NCBI GenBank assembly: GCA_036340235.1
Contig: JAYYZE010000003.1
Span: 1-28,192 of the forward strand
Direction of reading: 5' to 3'
Origin: GCA-2862585 sp036340235
GTDB lineage: Bacteria; Bacteroidota; Bacteroidia; Flavobacteriales; UBA7312
Length of the DNA: 28,192 nucleotides
Made by a program: the position numbers and the translations under genes. Under the pieces are notes generated by a model. It made no database searches, was not told the DNA's origin, and saw only the letters and a list, made by a program, of their open reading frames with translations. Positions 6,438 through 15,095 of this stretch are shown here, piece after piece (position 1 is the stretch's first letter; each line of letters starts with the position of its first letter).

Positions 6438-8072
6438 CTACATCATTCCTGGCATTCCACCACCGCCACCCATTGGAGGCATTGGAGGAGTTTCCTCAGG
6501 AATTTCTGCCAATACACATTCGGTGGTAAGAAGCATTCCAGCAACAGAGGCCGCATTTTCTAAGGCCACACGAGTTACTTTAGTAGGATCAATGATTCCT
6601 GCCTCGAACATATTTTCGAAGACTTCTTTTTTGGCATTGTATCCAAAGTCGTCTTTTCCTTCTTTTACTTTAGAGACCACTACAGAACCTTCATTACCAG
6701 CGTTGGCAACGATTTGTCTTAGAGGCTCTTCAATGGCTCTAGTTACGATCTGAATACCGGTGGTTTCGTCAGCATTTTCACCGTCTAGCTTTGTTAGAGC
6801 ATCGGCGGCACGTACAAGTGCTACGCCCCCACCAGCTATGATACCTTCTTCAACGGCTGCTCTGGTAGCATGAAGAGCGTCGTCCACACGATCTTTCTTC
6901 TCTTTCATTTCTACTTCAGAGGCCGCTCCTACGTATAGAACAGCGACGCCACCAGCAAGTTTAGCCAGTCTTTCTTGTAGCTTTTCTTTGTCGTAGTCAG
7001 ATGTGGTAGATTCTATCTGGGCTTTGATTTGTTGTACTCTGGCGCTGATGTTATCCTTTTCACCGGCACCGTTTACAATGGTTGTGTTATCTTTGTCGAT
7101 ACTTACTTTTTCGGCAGTGCCAAGCATTTCTAAAGTAGCATTTTCTAGTTTAAAGCCACGCTCTTCAGAAATGACAGTACCTCCAGTAAGGATGGCAATA
7201 TCTTCTAGCATGGCTTTTCTTCGATCACCAAATCCTGGGGCTTTGACAGCGGCAATTTTTAATGAACCTCTCATTTTGTTGACCACCAAAGTGGCAAGAG
7301 CTTCACCATCAACGTCCTCGGCAATGATAAGTAGGGGTTTTCCAGATTGTGCTGCTGGTTCTAAAACAGGCAACAAGTCTTTCATGTTTGAAATTTTCTT
7401 GTCGTACAATAAGATAAGTGGACTTTCCAAATCGGTAGTCATCTTCTCAGCATTAGTCACAAAATAAGGCGATAAGTATCCTCTATCGAATTGCATACCT
7501 TCAACGACTTCAACATAAGTATCTGTTCCCTTAGCTTCTTCTACAGTAATAACACCTTCTTTTTTGACTTTGTCCATTGCCTCAGCGATGAGAGATCCAA
7601 TGGCGTTGTCGTTATTAGCAGAAATAGATCCAACTTGCTTGATCTTGTCAATACTGTCGCCTACTTCTTGGGATTGAGATTTTAGATTGTCAACAATAAC
7701 AGCTACTGCTTTGTCAATACCCCTTTTAAGGTCCATTGGATTAGCACCTGCAGCCACATTTTTTAGTCCATTCGAAACAATTGCTTGCGCCAAAACGGTA
7801 GCAGTGGTAGTGCCATCACCAGCTATATCAGCCGTTTTTGAAGCTACCTCTTTGACCATTTGAGCACCCATGTTTTCTATGGTGTCTTCCAATTCAATTT
7901 CTTTAGCAACTGTAACTCCATCTTTAGTGATGGATGGTCCACCAAACTTTTTGTCTATGACCACGTTTCTTCCTTGAGGTCCGAGCGTTACTTTTACTGC
8001 ATTTGCAAGAGCGTCAACACCTCTTTTTAGTGCGTCCCTTGATTCAATGTCAAATTTAATTTCTTTAGCCAT
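6438..8072 (-). CDS. groEL: Chaperonin GroEL (Hsp60)
   Basis: GroEL is the 60-kDa subunit of the ATP-driven folding chamber, made of two heptameric rings capped by GroES. The 544-residue length is standard. Seen motifs include VTLGPQGRNVVIDKKFG near the N-terminus, the ATPase loop AGDGTTTATVLA around residue 86, AEDVDGEAL and KAPGFGDRRKAM in the apical domain, and the flexible Gly/Met tail MPPMGGGGGMPGMM. It lies 11 bases after groES and the pair is surely cotranscribed. Transcription ends at the strong terminator 6385-6414. Confidence 0.98.
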   Translation of the reverse strand: MAKEIKFDIESRDALKRGVDALANAVKVTLGPQGRNVVIDKKFGGPSITKDGVTVAKEIELEDTIENMGAQMVKEVASKTADIAGDGTTTATVLAQAIVSNGLKNVAAGANPMDLKRGIDKAVAVIVDNLKSQSQEVGDSIDKIKQVGSISANNDNAIGSLIAEAMDKVKKEGVITVEEAKGTDTYVEVVEGMQFDRGYLSPYFVTNAEKMTTDLESPLILLYDKKISNMKDLLPVLEPAAQSGKPLLIIAEDVDGEALATLVVNKMRGSLKIAAVKAPGFGDRRKAMLEDIAILTGGTVISEERGFKLENATLEMLGTAEKVSIDKDNTTIVNGAGEKDNISARVQQIKAQIESTTSDYDKEKLQERLAKLAGGVAVLYVGAASEVEMKEKKDRVDDALHATRAAVEEGIIAGGGVALVRAADALTKLDGENADETTGIQIVTRAIEEPLRQIVANAGNEGSVVVSKVKEGKDDFGYNAKKEVFENMFEAGIIDPTKVTRVALENAASVAGMLLTTECVLAEIPEETPPMPPMGGGGGMPGMM

Positions 8073-8083
8073 GTTAGTTTGTT

Positions 8084-8353
8084 TTAAATGATTGCAAGGA
8101 TGTCAGACTCACGCATGATCATGTAGTCTTTACCTTCGAATTTAAGTTCTGTCCCGGAATATTTTCCGTAAAGCACCGTATCGCCAACGTTGACCGTTAG
8201 CGGTTCGTCTTTTTTGCCATTTCCAATGGCAACGATGGTTCCTTTTTGAGGTTTTTCTTGTGCCGTATCAGGAATAATAATTCCCGAAGCAGTTGTTGTT
8301 TCAGCTTGGGCTGGTTCAACAAGTACTCTATCAGCTAATGGTTTTATTTTCAT
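8084..8353 (-). CDS. groES: Co-chaperonin GroES (Hsp10)
   Basis: GroES forms the heptameric lid of GroEL. The 89-residue protein opens with MKIKPLADRVLVEPAQAE and carries the mobile loop ETTTASGIIIPDTAQEKPQKG that contacts GroEL. It ends with GKDYMIMRESDILAII. It is the first gene of the groESL pair. The leader of about 115 bases upstream shows a near-consensus sigma-54 site (8391-8408) overlapping an imperfect TAnnTTTG box (TACTTTTTG). I see no CIRCE repeat, so HrcA control is not supported. Confidence 0.97.
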   Translation of the reverse strand: MKIKPLADRVLVEPAQAETTTASGIIIPDTAQEKPQKGTIVAIGNGKKDEPLTVNVGDTVLYGKYSGTELKFEGKDYMIMRESDILAII

Positions 8354-8390
8354 AATTTTTATAAATAAAATTAACGTTTGTTGTTTGTTA

Positions 8391-8408
8391 TTTCAAAAAG
8401 TATGCCAA
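8391..8408 (-). promoter_or_regulatory. Candidate sigma-54 (-24/-12) promoter of groESL
   Basis: The minus strand reads TTGGCATACTTTTTGAAA. It has the -24 GG (8406-8405) and exactly ten bases to the -12 dinucleotide, which is GA (8394-8393) instead of GC. Against TGGCAYRNNNNTTGCW only that one base differs. The predicted start is near 8381, leaving a leader of about 28 nt. A TACTTTTTG inside it could instead serve as an imperfect housekeeping -7 box. GTTGGT/ACCAAC inverted repeats (8419-8424, 8453-8458) lie upstream. Confidence 0.5.
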
Positions 8409-8469
8409 GCAATTAATGGTTGGTTAATATGACTTTTTTTCAGCTAGCATTTACCAACTTGTCAGTTCC

Positions 8470-8805
8470 TTATTCGAAGGGCTCTTCTTGAGTTGGAAGA
8501 ACGGGTAAGCTCTGTGAAGGAATTGGAGTATCATCCAATTGTTCTTGTATTAACGATTCGTTCTGTCCGTTGTCATCTACCTTTGAGGAAATTGTCAAAT
8601 TAGACATGAGTGAAAAGAACAAAAGTGCTATGGCTAAATACCAAGTGGCTTTTTCAAGGAAGTCGGCTGTTTTTTTGACTCCCATGACTTGATTTCCGCC
8701 ACCAAACGTGGCAGATAAGCCACCTCCTTTAGGATTTTGTACTAAAACTACTAGTAAAAGTAATATACAGGTAATGATTATTAAAACAGAAAATAAAGTG
8801 TACAT
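8470..8805 (-). CDS. secG: Preprotein translocase subunit SecG
   Basis: SecG is the small accessory subunit of the SecYEG inner-membrane channel. The 111-residue protein has two hydrophobic helices: YTLFSVLIIITCILLLLVVL at the N-terminus and TWYLAIALLFFSLMSNL around residues 55-71. They are separated by the conserved loop VQNPKGGGLSATFGGGNQVMGVKK. The acidic, proline-rich tail is typical of Bacteroidota SecG. It follows the TPR gene with a one-base gap and ends the miaB operon on this strand. The groES leader begins downstream of its stop. Confidence 0.95.
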   Translation of the reverse strand: MYTLFSVLIIITCILLLLVVLVQNPKGGGLSATFGGGNQVMGVKKTADFLEKATWYLAIALLFFSLMSNLTISSKVDDNGQNESLIQEQLDDTPIPSQSLPVLPTQEEPFE

Positions 8806-8806
8806 A

Positions 8807-9517
8807 TTAGTTATTTGTTTTTATCAATGTGTCTATTAATTCAATTTGGCTTGCAAATAAAGAACTTTTTTGGGGATATTTCAAACTTAACAGTTGGTAA
8901 GCTTCTTTGGCCTTTTCATAGTGTTCTTGTTCAAGGTAAACTTTTGCTAGCGTCTCAGTAACGATGTCAAAATTAAACATCTCGCTTTTTTTGGCTTGCT
9001 GGCTTGCTGAGAAAAAATCGGTTTTTGAAATGTGTGGTTTTCGTTTGGCGATAAAGTCTTCAATTAGACTTACTTTTTGTGCAAGCTGACTGTTGGTCCG
9101 ATGACGAGATATTGGTTTTACTTGGCTAAGTTTCAACCATTCTACGAAAGAATGCTTTTCGTTTTTATCAAAGCTGATAGGTTGACCGATATTAAGTTGT
9201 TCTTTTACTTCTTTTTTTGAGGGTTTGCTTCTTTTGTTGATGACAGGAGTTGGTGTTATCTTTTTCTTATTTTGTGAACGGTTATATGTTAGATGATTAA
9301 AAAGCCGGTGTCTGTCGCCAGCATATGCGGCCGTTTTTCTCAAGGTTTGATTGAAATTTAGACTTTCTATATTTTGTAAACCTATGCTGTAGAGGATATG
9401 ATTAGTTTGACAAAAAGGAAATATAGCTAGAAGTTCATTCAAAGCATTTAACTCTAATTTGTCTAGCATGTAGGGATGCTCCAACCATTTGCTATATGTA
9501 TCCTTACTAATTACCAA
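8807..9517 (-). CDS. Conserved TPR-containing protein of unknown function
   Basis: This is a 236-residue soluble protein without signal peptide or membrane span. The N-terminal part (about residues 24-75) contains LLAIFPFCQTNHILYSIGL and RKTAAYAGDRHRLFNHL, a block I recognise from hypothetical proteins of Bacteroidota that sit between lptE and secG. A basic linker full of lysines follows. The C-terminal part, AKVYLEQEHYEKAKEAYQLL followed by SLKYPQK, fits a tetratricopeptide repeat and suggests protein binding. Its start overlaps the lptE stop by seven bases and secG follows directly. The function is not known; the setting suggests a link to envelope biogenesis or secretion. Confidence 0.8.
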   Translation of the reverse strand: MVISKDTYSKWLEHPYMLDKLELNALNELLAIFPFCQTNHILYSIGLQNIESLNFNQTLRKTAAYAGDRHRLFNHLTYNRSQNKKKITPTPVINKRSKPSKKEVKEQLNIGQPISFDKNEKHSFVEWLKLSQVKPISRHRTNSQLAQKVSLIEDFIAKRKPHISKTDFFSASQQAKKSEMFNFDIVTETLAKVYLEQEHYEKAKEAYQLLSLKYPQKSSLFASQIELIDTLIKTNN

Positions 9518-10014
9518 TTTGCAACGGCTTCATTAAAAATAGTCTCAGTGAGTTCGTCTATAATATTCTTCGTTAATTCACTTTCTATTGCGTCGAAATC
9601 TTGATCACTGTCATAGTCGGCATAGCTGCTAAATGTCTTTTCGTAATTGAATTCCTTTTGTTTGTTATTAACATAAGTAACTCTTACCGAAATAGTCAGT
9701 CTGTTTTTTGCAGCTGTTTCGTTGGATTGAATGGCTACTGGTTTTATATTGTAATTTGATATATGGCCGCTAAAGTCAAGGTCTCCATCAATATTAGTGA
9801 GCGACAAATTGGTTTCGGCAATGAGTTTATCTTTGATGGATTCCGTTAATTGTGGTGATAGGGTGGTTGGTGCTAGCGAAGCTTGGCTTTCAAAGTAGTG
9901 TACTTTAGCCGTTTCTATGTCGTTTGAAATAGATGCTCCACTAAAGGAATAAATACCACATGAGGTAATTAGTGTAAGCCAAGTAAATAATGTTAGAATA
10001 GCTAACTGTTTCAC
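9511..10014 (-). CDS. lptE: LptE-like outer-membrane LPS assembly lipoprotein
   Basis: LptE partners LptD in the outer membrane to insert lipopolysaccharide into the outer leaflet. The 167-residue protein opens with a signal peptide ending LTLITSC, giving acylated Cys19, followed by GIYSFSGASISNDIETAKVHYF, the usual start of the Bacteroidota LptE-like family. The alternating strand pattern, for example NRLTISVRVTYVNNKQKEFNYEKTF kept in pieces across the middle, fits the LptE alpha/beta fold. Its ATG overlaps the activator stop as ATGA, and its stop overlaps the TPR gene. The assignment rests on family recognition, position in the gene order and the lipoprotein signal. Confidence 0.85.
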   Translation of the reverse strand: MKQLAILTLFTWLTLITSCGIYSFSGASISNDIETAKVHYFESQASLAPTTLSPQLTESIKDKLIAETNLSLTNIDGDLDFSGHISNYNIKPVAIQSNETAAKNRLTISVRVTYVNNKQKEFNYEKTFSSYADYDSDQDFDAIESELTKNIIDELTETIFNEAVANW

Positions 10015-11165
10015 AATAGATATTCTTTAATTTTACGATACAATGTGCGTTCAGAAATGCCCAATTCTTCGGCAGTTTCTTTGCGTTTTCCTTGGTGACG
10101 ATCTAGTGATTGCTGAATAAGTAGTTTTTCTTGTTCTTGCAGGGTGCGTATTTCAATAGTTTTACTTTTAGTATCCACATTTTTGTTGTTTTCGTTTGTT
10201 GGGATTAAAAAATCTTCATCTAAAGAAGGTGGTTCGTTTTGCTTGTCTTGCATGAGCTCGTTAGTGACTCGTTTCAGTTCGTTGAGGTCATTCTTCATAT
10301 CAAATAATACCTTGTAGAGTATTTCTCTCTCTGAAAAGTCGGCGTTATCAGTTGTTTTGTTATATAGAACGGGCGTGGGGTTTTCTTTAGGTATAAATTG
10401 TGAAAGAACCTGTGCGTTAATAATTCTATTCTGTTCAACTGCTGACATTTGTTCACATATATTCTTTAACTGTCTGATATTGCCTGGCCAAGAGTAGCAT
10501 TTTAGGATTTCAATGGCCTCATCTTCAAGTCTGACGGCTGGTATGTGATATCGGTCTGCAAAGTCGGCTGCAAATTTTCTAAACAAAAGATGAATATCTT
10601 CTTTACGTTCTCTTAATGGAGCTAGTTTGATGTTGATGGTATTCAGACGGTAATAAAGATCTTCTCTAAATTTACCCTCTTGTATAGCGCTGTGAATGTT
10701 GACATTGGTAGCGGCAATCACACGTACGTCTACTTTTTTGATTTCACTAGATCCAACTTTCATAAATTCCCCGCTTTCTAATACCCTGAGTAGGCGGACT
10801 TGTGTACTTAGTGGTAACTCACCAACTTCATCTAGAAAAATAGTACCCTCGTTTGCCACTTCAAAATAGCCTTTTCGGTGTTCGCTGGCCCCGGTAAAGG
10901 CACCTTTTTCGTGGCCAAATAGTTCGCTGTCAATGGTGCCTTCAGGAATGGCTCCGCAATTTACCGCAATAAAATTTTTGTGCTTTCTGTTGCTTTTGTG
11001 GTGTATAATTTTTGGAATGGCTTCTTTGCCAGTACCACTCTCACCAGTGATGAGCACGGAAATATCAGTTGGCGCTACTTGAATAGCTATCTCTATGGCC
11101 CTATCCAATTTAATCGAGCGTCCAATGATGTTGAATCGTTGCTTTATTTCTTGATGTTGTATCAT
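10011..11165 (-). CDS. Sigma-54-dependent transcriptional activator without a receiver domain
   Basis: This is a 384-residue bacterial enhancer-binding protein. The AAA+ domain starts almost at the N-terminus. It has Walker A GESGTGKE (41-48), the sigma-54-contacting loop GAFTGA (88-93), Walker B TIFLDE (108-113), RVLESGEFMKVGS, and the sensor/arginine region REDLYYRLN with SWPGNIRQLKN. A linker of about 100 residues, partly coiled, leads to a Fis-type helix-turn-helix at the C-terminus (RHQGKRKETAEELGISERTL). There is no receiver or sensory domain, so control may come from a partner or from expression level. It overlaps miaB and lptE by four bases each (ATGA). Its target is not shown by sequence, but the sigma-54-like site before groES is a nearby candidate. 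Confidence 0.93.
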   Translation of the reverse strand: MIQHQEIKQRFNIIGRSIKLDRAIEIAIQVAPTDISVLITGESGTGKEAIPKIIHHKSNRKHKNFIAVNCGAIPEGTIDSELFGHEKGAFTGASEHRKGYFEVANEGTIFLDEVGELPLSTQVRLLRVLESGEFMKVGSSEIKKVDVRVIAATNVNIHSAIQEGKFREDLYYRLNTINIKLAPLRERKEDIHLLFRKFAADFADRYHIPAVRLEDEAIEILKCYSWPGNIRQLKNICEQMSAVEQNRIINAQVLSQFIPKENPTPVLYNKTTDNADFSEREILYKVLFDMKNDLNELKRVTNELMQDKQNEPPSLDEDFLIPTNENNKNVDTKSKTIEIRTLQEQEKLLIQQSLDRHQGKRKETAEELGISERTLYRKIKEYLL

Positions 11166-12610
11166 AACTTTTTGATGGCTTTACCTTTTAATGTAGCGGC
11201 TGTACAATCGGTAACTTGTACCAAAGCATAGTCTCCTGCTCGAAAATTTTCTTTTGGAAACACCACTACGCTATTTTGCGAGTTTCGACCAAACAGTTCG
11301 TTATCCGACTTTTTGGAAAGACCTTCTATCAGAACTTTATGAGCCTTACCTACTTGTTCTTGGTTTCTTATAAGAGAATGCTCCATTTGCTTTTTTATTA
11401 TTTCCTGAAGTCTTCTTTTTTTGATTCTTTCAGGTACATCATCTTTTAGTTTTCGTTGGGCTTGAGTTTTGGGCCTTTCTGAATAGCTGAACATGTAACC
11501 AAAATTGTATTTGACAATATCCATCAAGCTTAAAGTATCTTGATGTTCTTGTTCTGTTTCAGAACAAAAACCAGCAATGATATCCATCGAAATAGCACAA
11601 CCGGGAATGATTTGTCTGATTGACTTTATCCTATCCAAGTACCATTCTCTTGAATAACCTCGATTCATAAGTTCGAGTATTCTGCTATTACCTGACTGTA
11701 CTGGCAAATGAATGTAGTTACAAATGTTTTCATATTTAGCGATGGTGTGTAAAACATCATTTTCCATGTCTTTGGGATGAGAGGTGGAAAATCGAACCCT
11801 TAAATCAGGACTTACTTCAGCTACTAGTGCTAGCAGCTGTGCAAAATTGGTACTCTTGTCTTGTTGTTCTTTACTTAGTTTGTGGAATTCTTTTTTTAAT
11901 CCTCCTCCATGCCAAAGGTAGGAGTCAACATTTTGCCCTAAAAGGGTCACTTCTTTGTAACCATCATTTACCAATTGAAGACATTCTTTTACTATACTTT
12001 GAGGGTCTCGACTTCGTTCTCTGCCCCTTGTAAATGGTACCACGCAGAAGGTGCACATATTGTCACATCCTCTAGTAATCGAAACAAAAGCTGTTACTCC
12101 ATTGCCACCTAATCTTACTGGATTTATTTCGGCATAGGTCTCTTCTTTGGATAAAATAACATTGACGGCTTTTCTACCATCTTTTACGTCTTCAATGAGA
12201 TTGGGTAAATCTCTATAAGCATCGGGTCCAACGACAATGTCTACAAGCTTTTCTTCTTCTAAAAATTTGTTTTTTAATCGTTCCGCCATACATCCCAAGA
12301 CACCAACAATCATTTTTGGATTTTGTTTTTTCTTGATAGCATCATATACCTTAAGTCGATTTCTAACGGTTTGCTCTGCTTTTTCTCTGATGGAACAAGT
12401 GTTGACAAACACCACATCGGCATCTTCCAAGTTGGGTGTAGAAGCAAATCCTTCTTGGTTTAAAATCGAAGCTACAATTTCGCTATCTGAAAAATTCATT
12501 TGACAGCCATAGCTTTCTATATACATCTTCTTGCCATTACTTTCTGACTGATGAGTACTAATGGCTTCGCCTTGGCGAGATAATTCGATAGTTCTGTCTT
12601 GATTGCTCAT
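11162..12610 (-). CDS. miaB: tRNA-2-methylthio-N6-dimethylallyladenosine synthase MiaB
   Basis: MiaB adds a methylthio group to i6A37 of tRNAs by radical SAM chemistry. Counting from the ATG at 12610 (482 residues), the N-terminal methylthiotransferase domain has Cys36 (ESYGCQMN), Cys72 (NTCSIREKA) and Cys107 (GCMAER) for one iron-sulfur cluster. The radical SAM motif RGCDNMCTFCVVPF gives Cys182, 186 and 189 for the other. RGRERSRDP and LLGQNVDSY follow, and a TRAM domain closes the protein. A longer TTG-started frame from 12634 is unlikely because the TATTTTTG promoter box (12632-12639) overlaps it. It heads the operon miaB-activator-lptE-TPR-secG. Confidence 0.96.
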   Translation of the reverse strand: MSNQDRTIELSRQGEAISTHQSESNGKKMYIESYGCQMNFSDSEIVASILNQEGFASTPNLEDADVVFVNTCSIREKAEQTVRNRLKVYDAIKKKQNPKMIVGVLGCMAERLKNKFLEEEKLVDIVVGPDAYRDLPNLIEDVKDGRKAVNVILSKEETYAEINPVRLGGNGVTAFVSITRGCDNMCTFCVVPFTRGRERSRDPQSIVKECLQLVNDGYKEVTLLGQNVDSYLWHGGGLKKEFHKLSKEQQDKSTNFAQLLALVAEVSPDLRVRFSTSHPKDMENDVLHTIAKYENICNYIHLPVQSGNSRILELMNRGYSREWYLDRIKSIRQIIPGCAISMDIIAGFCSETEQEHQDTLSLMDIVKYNFGYMFSYSERPKTQAQRKLKDDVPERIKKRRLQEIIKKQMEHSLIRNQEQVGKAHKVLIEGLSKKSDNELFGRNSQNSVVVFPKENFRAGDYALVQVTDCTAATLKGKAIKKL

Positions 12611-12631
12611 TAAATTTAATGTAATAGTTTG

Positions 12632-12662
12632 CAAAAATATAAAAAACTGACAAATTGACAGA
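12632..12662 (-). promoter_or_regulatory. miaB operon promoter (TCTG-N19-TATTTTTG)
   Basis: On the minus strand TATTTTTG (12632-12639) matches TAnnTTTG exactly. A TCTG (12659-12662) stands 19 bases upstream, one mismatch from the -33 TTTG. The predicted start is near 12628, with a leader of about 18 nt before the ATG at 12610. Confidence 0.6.
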
Positions 12663-12714
12663 ACGTTTGTATGCTTTAAACCTCTTCAAGGGCAAAAGAG
12701 ATAAAATTTTCTTG

Positions 12715-12747
12715 TTTGGAATTTTACATAAATGAGTAATATATTTG
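12715..12747 (+). promoter_or_regulatory. topA promoter (TTTG-N21-TATATTTG)
   Basis: TTTG (12715-12718) and TATATTTG (12740-12747) are separated by 21 bases, within the accepted 17-23. The predicted start near 12751 leaves a leader of about 35 nt. It is divergent from the miaB promoter. Confidence 0.6.
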
Positions 12748-12785
12748 CACATAATTTTTAAATACCAACTATAACCGTTTTCAAA

Positions 12786-15095
12786 ATGGCAACAAACTTA
12801 CTCATTGTCGAGTCCCCAGCTAAAGCCAAAACTATCGAAGGATACCTTGGTAAAGATTTTATTGTTCGTTCAAGTATAGGTCACATTAGGGATTTGCCCA
12901 AAAAAGGGGGTATGGCCGTTGATGTTGAAAATGGTTTTGTGCCTACTTACGAAATATCTGCAGACAAGAAAAAAGTTGTTGACGAACTGCTTAAGCTATC
13001 CAAAAAATCAGATTTAGTTTGGTTGGCTACGGATGAAGATCGCGAAGGAGAAGCCATAGCTTGGCATTTGCTAAAAGCGCTCAACTTGGACGAAAATAAA
13101 ACAAAGCGCATCGTATTTAACGAAATTACTGAAACGGCCATACAAAAAGCAGTTAAGCATCCTAGAAAAATTGATAATAATCTAGTGAATGCTCAACAGG
13201 CACGTAGGGTTTTGGATAGATTGGTAGGCTTCGAATTGTCGCCAGTATTGTGGAAAAAAGTAAAATATGGTCTTTCTGCCGGTAGGGTTCAGTCAGTTGC
13301 TGTTCGTTTAATAGTTGAAAGAGAAAAAGACATACTGGCGTTTAAAAGCGAGGTCAGCTTTAAGGTCACTGCACAGTTTTTGACCGCCAACGGTAAAAAG
13401 TTTAAATCAGAATTGGTTAGTCGCTTCAAAACTCAGCGTGAAGCAAAGACCTTTTTAGAACAATGCGTCAACGCTAAATTTAGTGTTGATAATCTAGTCA
13501 AAAAACCGTCAAAGAAGTCACCTTCCGCCCCGTTTACTACTTCGACACTACAACAAGAGGCCTCACGAAAATTAGGATTTAGTGTGGCTCAGACAATGAG
13601 CGTAGCTCAAAAATTATACGAATCAGGTAAAATCACCTACATGAGAACAGACAGTGTAAGCTTGTCAGAGGGCGCTGTTAAGGATGCTAACAAGTATATT
13701 AACTCAGCTTTTGGAGAGCAGTATGCTAAGCCGCGAAAGTATTCGACCAAGTCCAAGTCGGCACAAGAAGCACACGAAGCCATTCGTCCAACGCAACTTT
13801 CAAAGCCTGATGTTGAAGGAGAGAGAAATCATCAAAGATTGTATGAGCTAATTTGGAACAGAACTATTGCCTCGCAAATGGCAGAAGCGCAGTTAGAAAG
13901 AACAACTGTTCATATCAATAGCTCAAATGGTACTGAGCAATTTGTTGCTAAGGGTGAAATGATTAAGTTTGATGGTTTTCTTAAAGTATATTTAGAGGGC
14001 ACTGACGATGCCGAAGAAGCTCAGGCTGGTATGTTGCCCATGCTTAGTGTTGGAGAGCAATTAGCACCTCATGAAATAACAGCATTAGAGCGATTTAGTA
14101 AACCAAAGCCACGATTTACAGAAGCTAGTTTAGTTAAAAAATTAGAAGAATTAGGCATTGGAAGGCCATCGACATATGCCTCCACCATAACAACTATTCA
14201 AAACAGGCAATATGTTGTAAAAGGGCAAAGTGAGGGGGTAAAAAAATCTCACATTTTAATTGTGTTAAGAAATAAAGATATAGAAGAAACTACCAAGACT
14301 GAAACCACTGGTTCTGATAAATCAAAACTAATTCCAACAGATATAGGAGTAGTAGTTACCGATTTTCTGCAAGAACACTTTTCAGATGTGATGGATTACG
14401 GCTTTACTGCTAATGTTGAAAAAGAATTTGATGAGATTGCTATGGGTAAAAAGGTTTGGAATCAAATGATTGGGCAGTTTTACTACGGTTTTGCTAAGAC
14501 AGTCAGTGATGTTTCAGATAATTCTAAGTCTGCAAAAGGGGAGCGATTACTCGGAAAGGATCCTTCTAGTGGTGAAAATGTATATGTAAAAATCGGTCGT
14601 TTTGGACCCATTGCTCAAATTGGTGAAGTAAGCGACGATAAAAAACCAAAGTTTGCGTCGCTTCTTTCAAACCAAAGCATCTCAACTATTCAGTTAGAGG
14701 ATGCTCTAGAGTTGTTTAAATTGCCTCGATTGGTAGGTCAATTCGAATCGCACGATGTGGTTGCTTCAGTTGGGCGCTACGGTCCATATTTAAGGTTTAA
14801 CGGAAAGTTTATTTCGCTAAAAAAAGACCAAGGTGACGAGCCGCTAACTATTAAAATTGATAGATCGATAGAACTTATATTGGAAAACAGAAAGACGGAA
14901 GCAGAAAAAACCATTCATCGCTTTGAGGGCGATCCACTTGTTCAAGTGTTGAAAGGTCGCTATGGCCCCTTTATACAAATTGGAGAAGGAGCACGTAAAA
15001 ATAAAACTAACGTAAAAATTCCAAAAGAAATCGATCCAAAAACACTGACAAGAGATACTTGTTTGAATTTGGCTGCCAATACCAAAAAGAAATAA
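12786..15095 (+). CDS. topA: DNA topoisomerase I (type IA)
   Basis: TopA relaxes negative supercoils by a 5'-phosphotyrosine strand passage mechanism. The 769-residue protein begins with a Toprim domain: LLIVESPAKAKTIEGYLG with Glu9, and WLATDEDREGEAIAWHL with Asp83, Asp85 and Glu87. The catalytic tyrosine is Tyr285 in GKITYMRTDSVSLS, preceded by SAGRVQSVAVRLI. The end contains repeated short motifs, such as GRFGPIAQIG, GRYGPYLRFNGKF and GRYGPFIQIG, the topoisomerase C-terminal repeats, in place of the zinc fingers of E. coli TopA. The next gene begins on the base after its stop, so they are probably cotranscribed. Confidence 0.97.
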   Translation: MATNLLIVESPAKAKTIEGYLGKDFIVRSSIGHIRDLPKKGGMAVDVENGFVPTYEISADKKKVVDELLKLSKKSDLVWLATDEDREGEAIAWHLLKALNLDENKTKRIVFNEITETAIQKAVKHPRKIDNNLVNAQQARRVLDRLVGFELSPVLWKKVKYGLSAGRVQSVAVRLIVEREKDILAFKSEVSFKVTAQFLTANGKKFKSELVSRFKTQREAKTFLEQCVNAKFSVDNLVKKPSKKSPSAPFTTSTLQQEASRKLGFSVAQTMSVAQKLYESGKITYMRTDSVSLSEGAVKDANKYINSAFGEQYAKPRKYSTKSKSAQEAHEAIRPTQLSKPDVEGERNHQRLYELIWNRTIASQMAEAQLERTTVHINSSNGTEQFVAKGEMIKFDGFLKVYLEGTDDAEEAQAGMLPMLSVGEQLAPHEITALERFSKPKPRFTEASLVKKLEELGIGRPSTYASTITTIQNRQYVVKGQSEGVKKSHILIVLRNKDIEETTKTETTGSDKSKLIPTDIGVVVTDFLQEHFSDVMDYGFTANVEKEFDEIAMGKKVWNQMIGQFYYGFAKTVSDVSDNSKSAKGERLLGKDPSSGENVYVKIGRFGPIAQIGEVSDDKKPKFASLLSNQSISTIQLEDALELFKLPRLVGQFESHDVVASVGRYGPYLRFNGKFISLKKDQGDEPLTIKIDRSIELILENRKTEAEKTIHRFEGDPLVQVLKGRYGPFIQIGEGARKNKTNVKIPKEIDPKTLTRDTCLNLAANTKKK

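Noticed and set aside
6523..7685. Plus-strand open frames across groEL
   Set aside because: They are antisense shadows of a highly conserved gene and show no family sequence or promoter.
8354..8469. CIRCE/HrcA operator before groES
   Set aside because: No TTAGCACTC-N9-GAGTGCTAA-like repeat is present.
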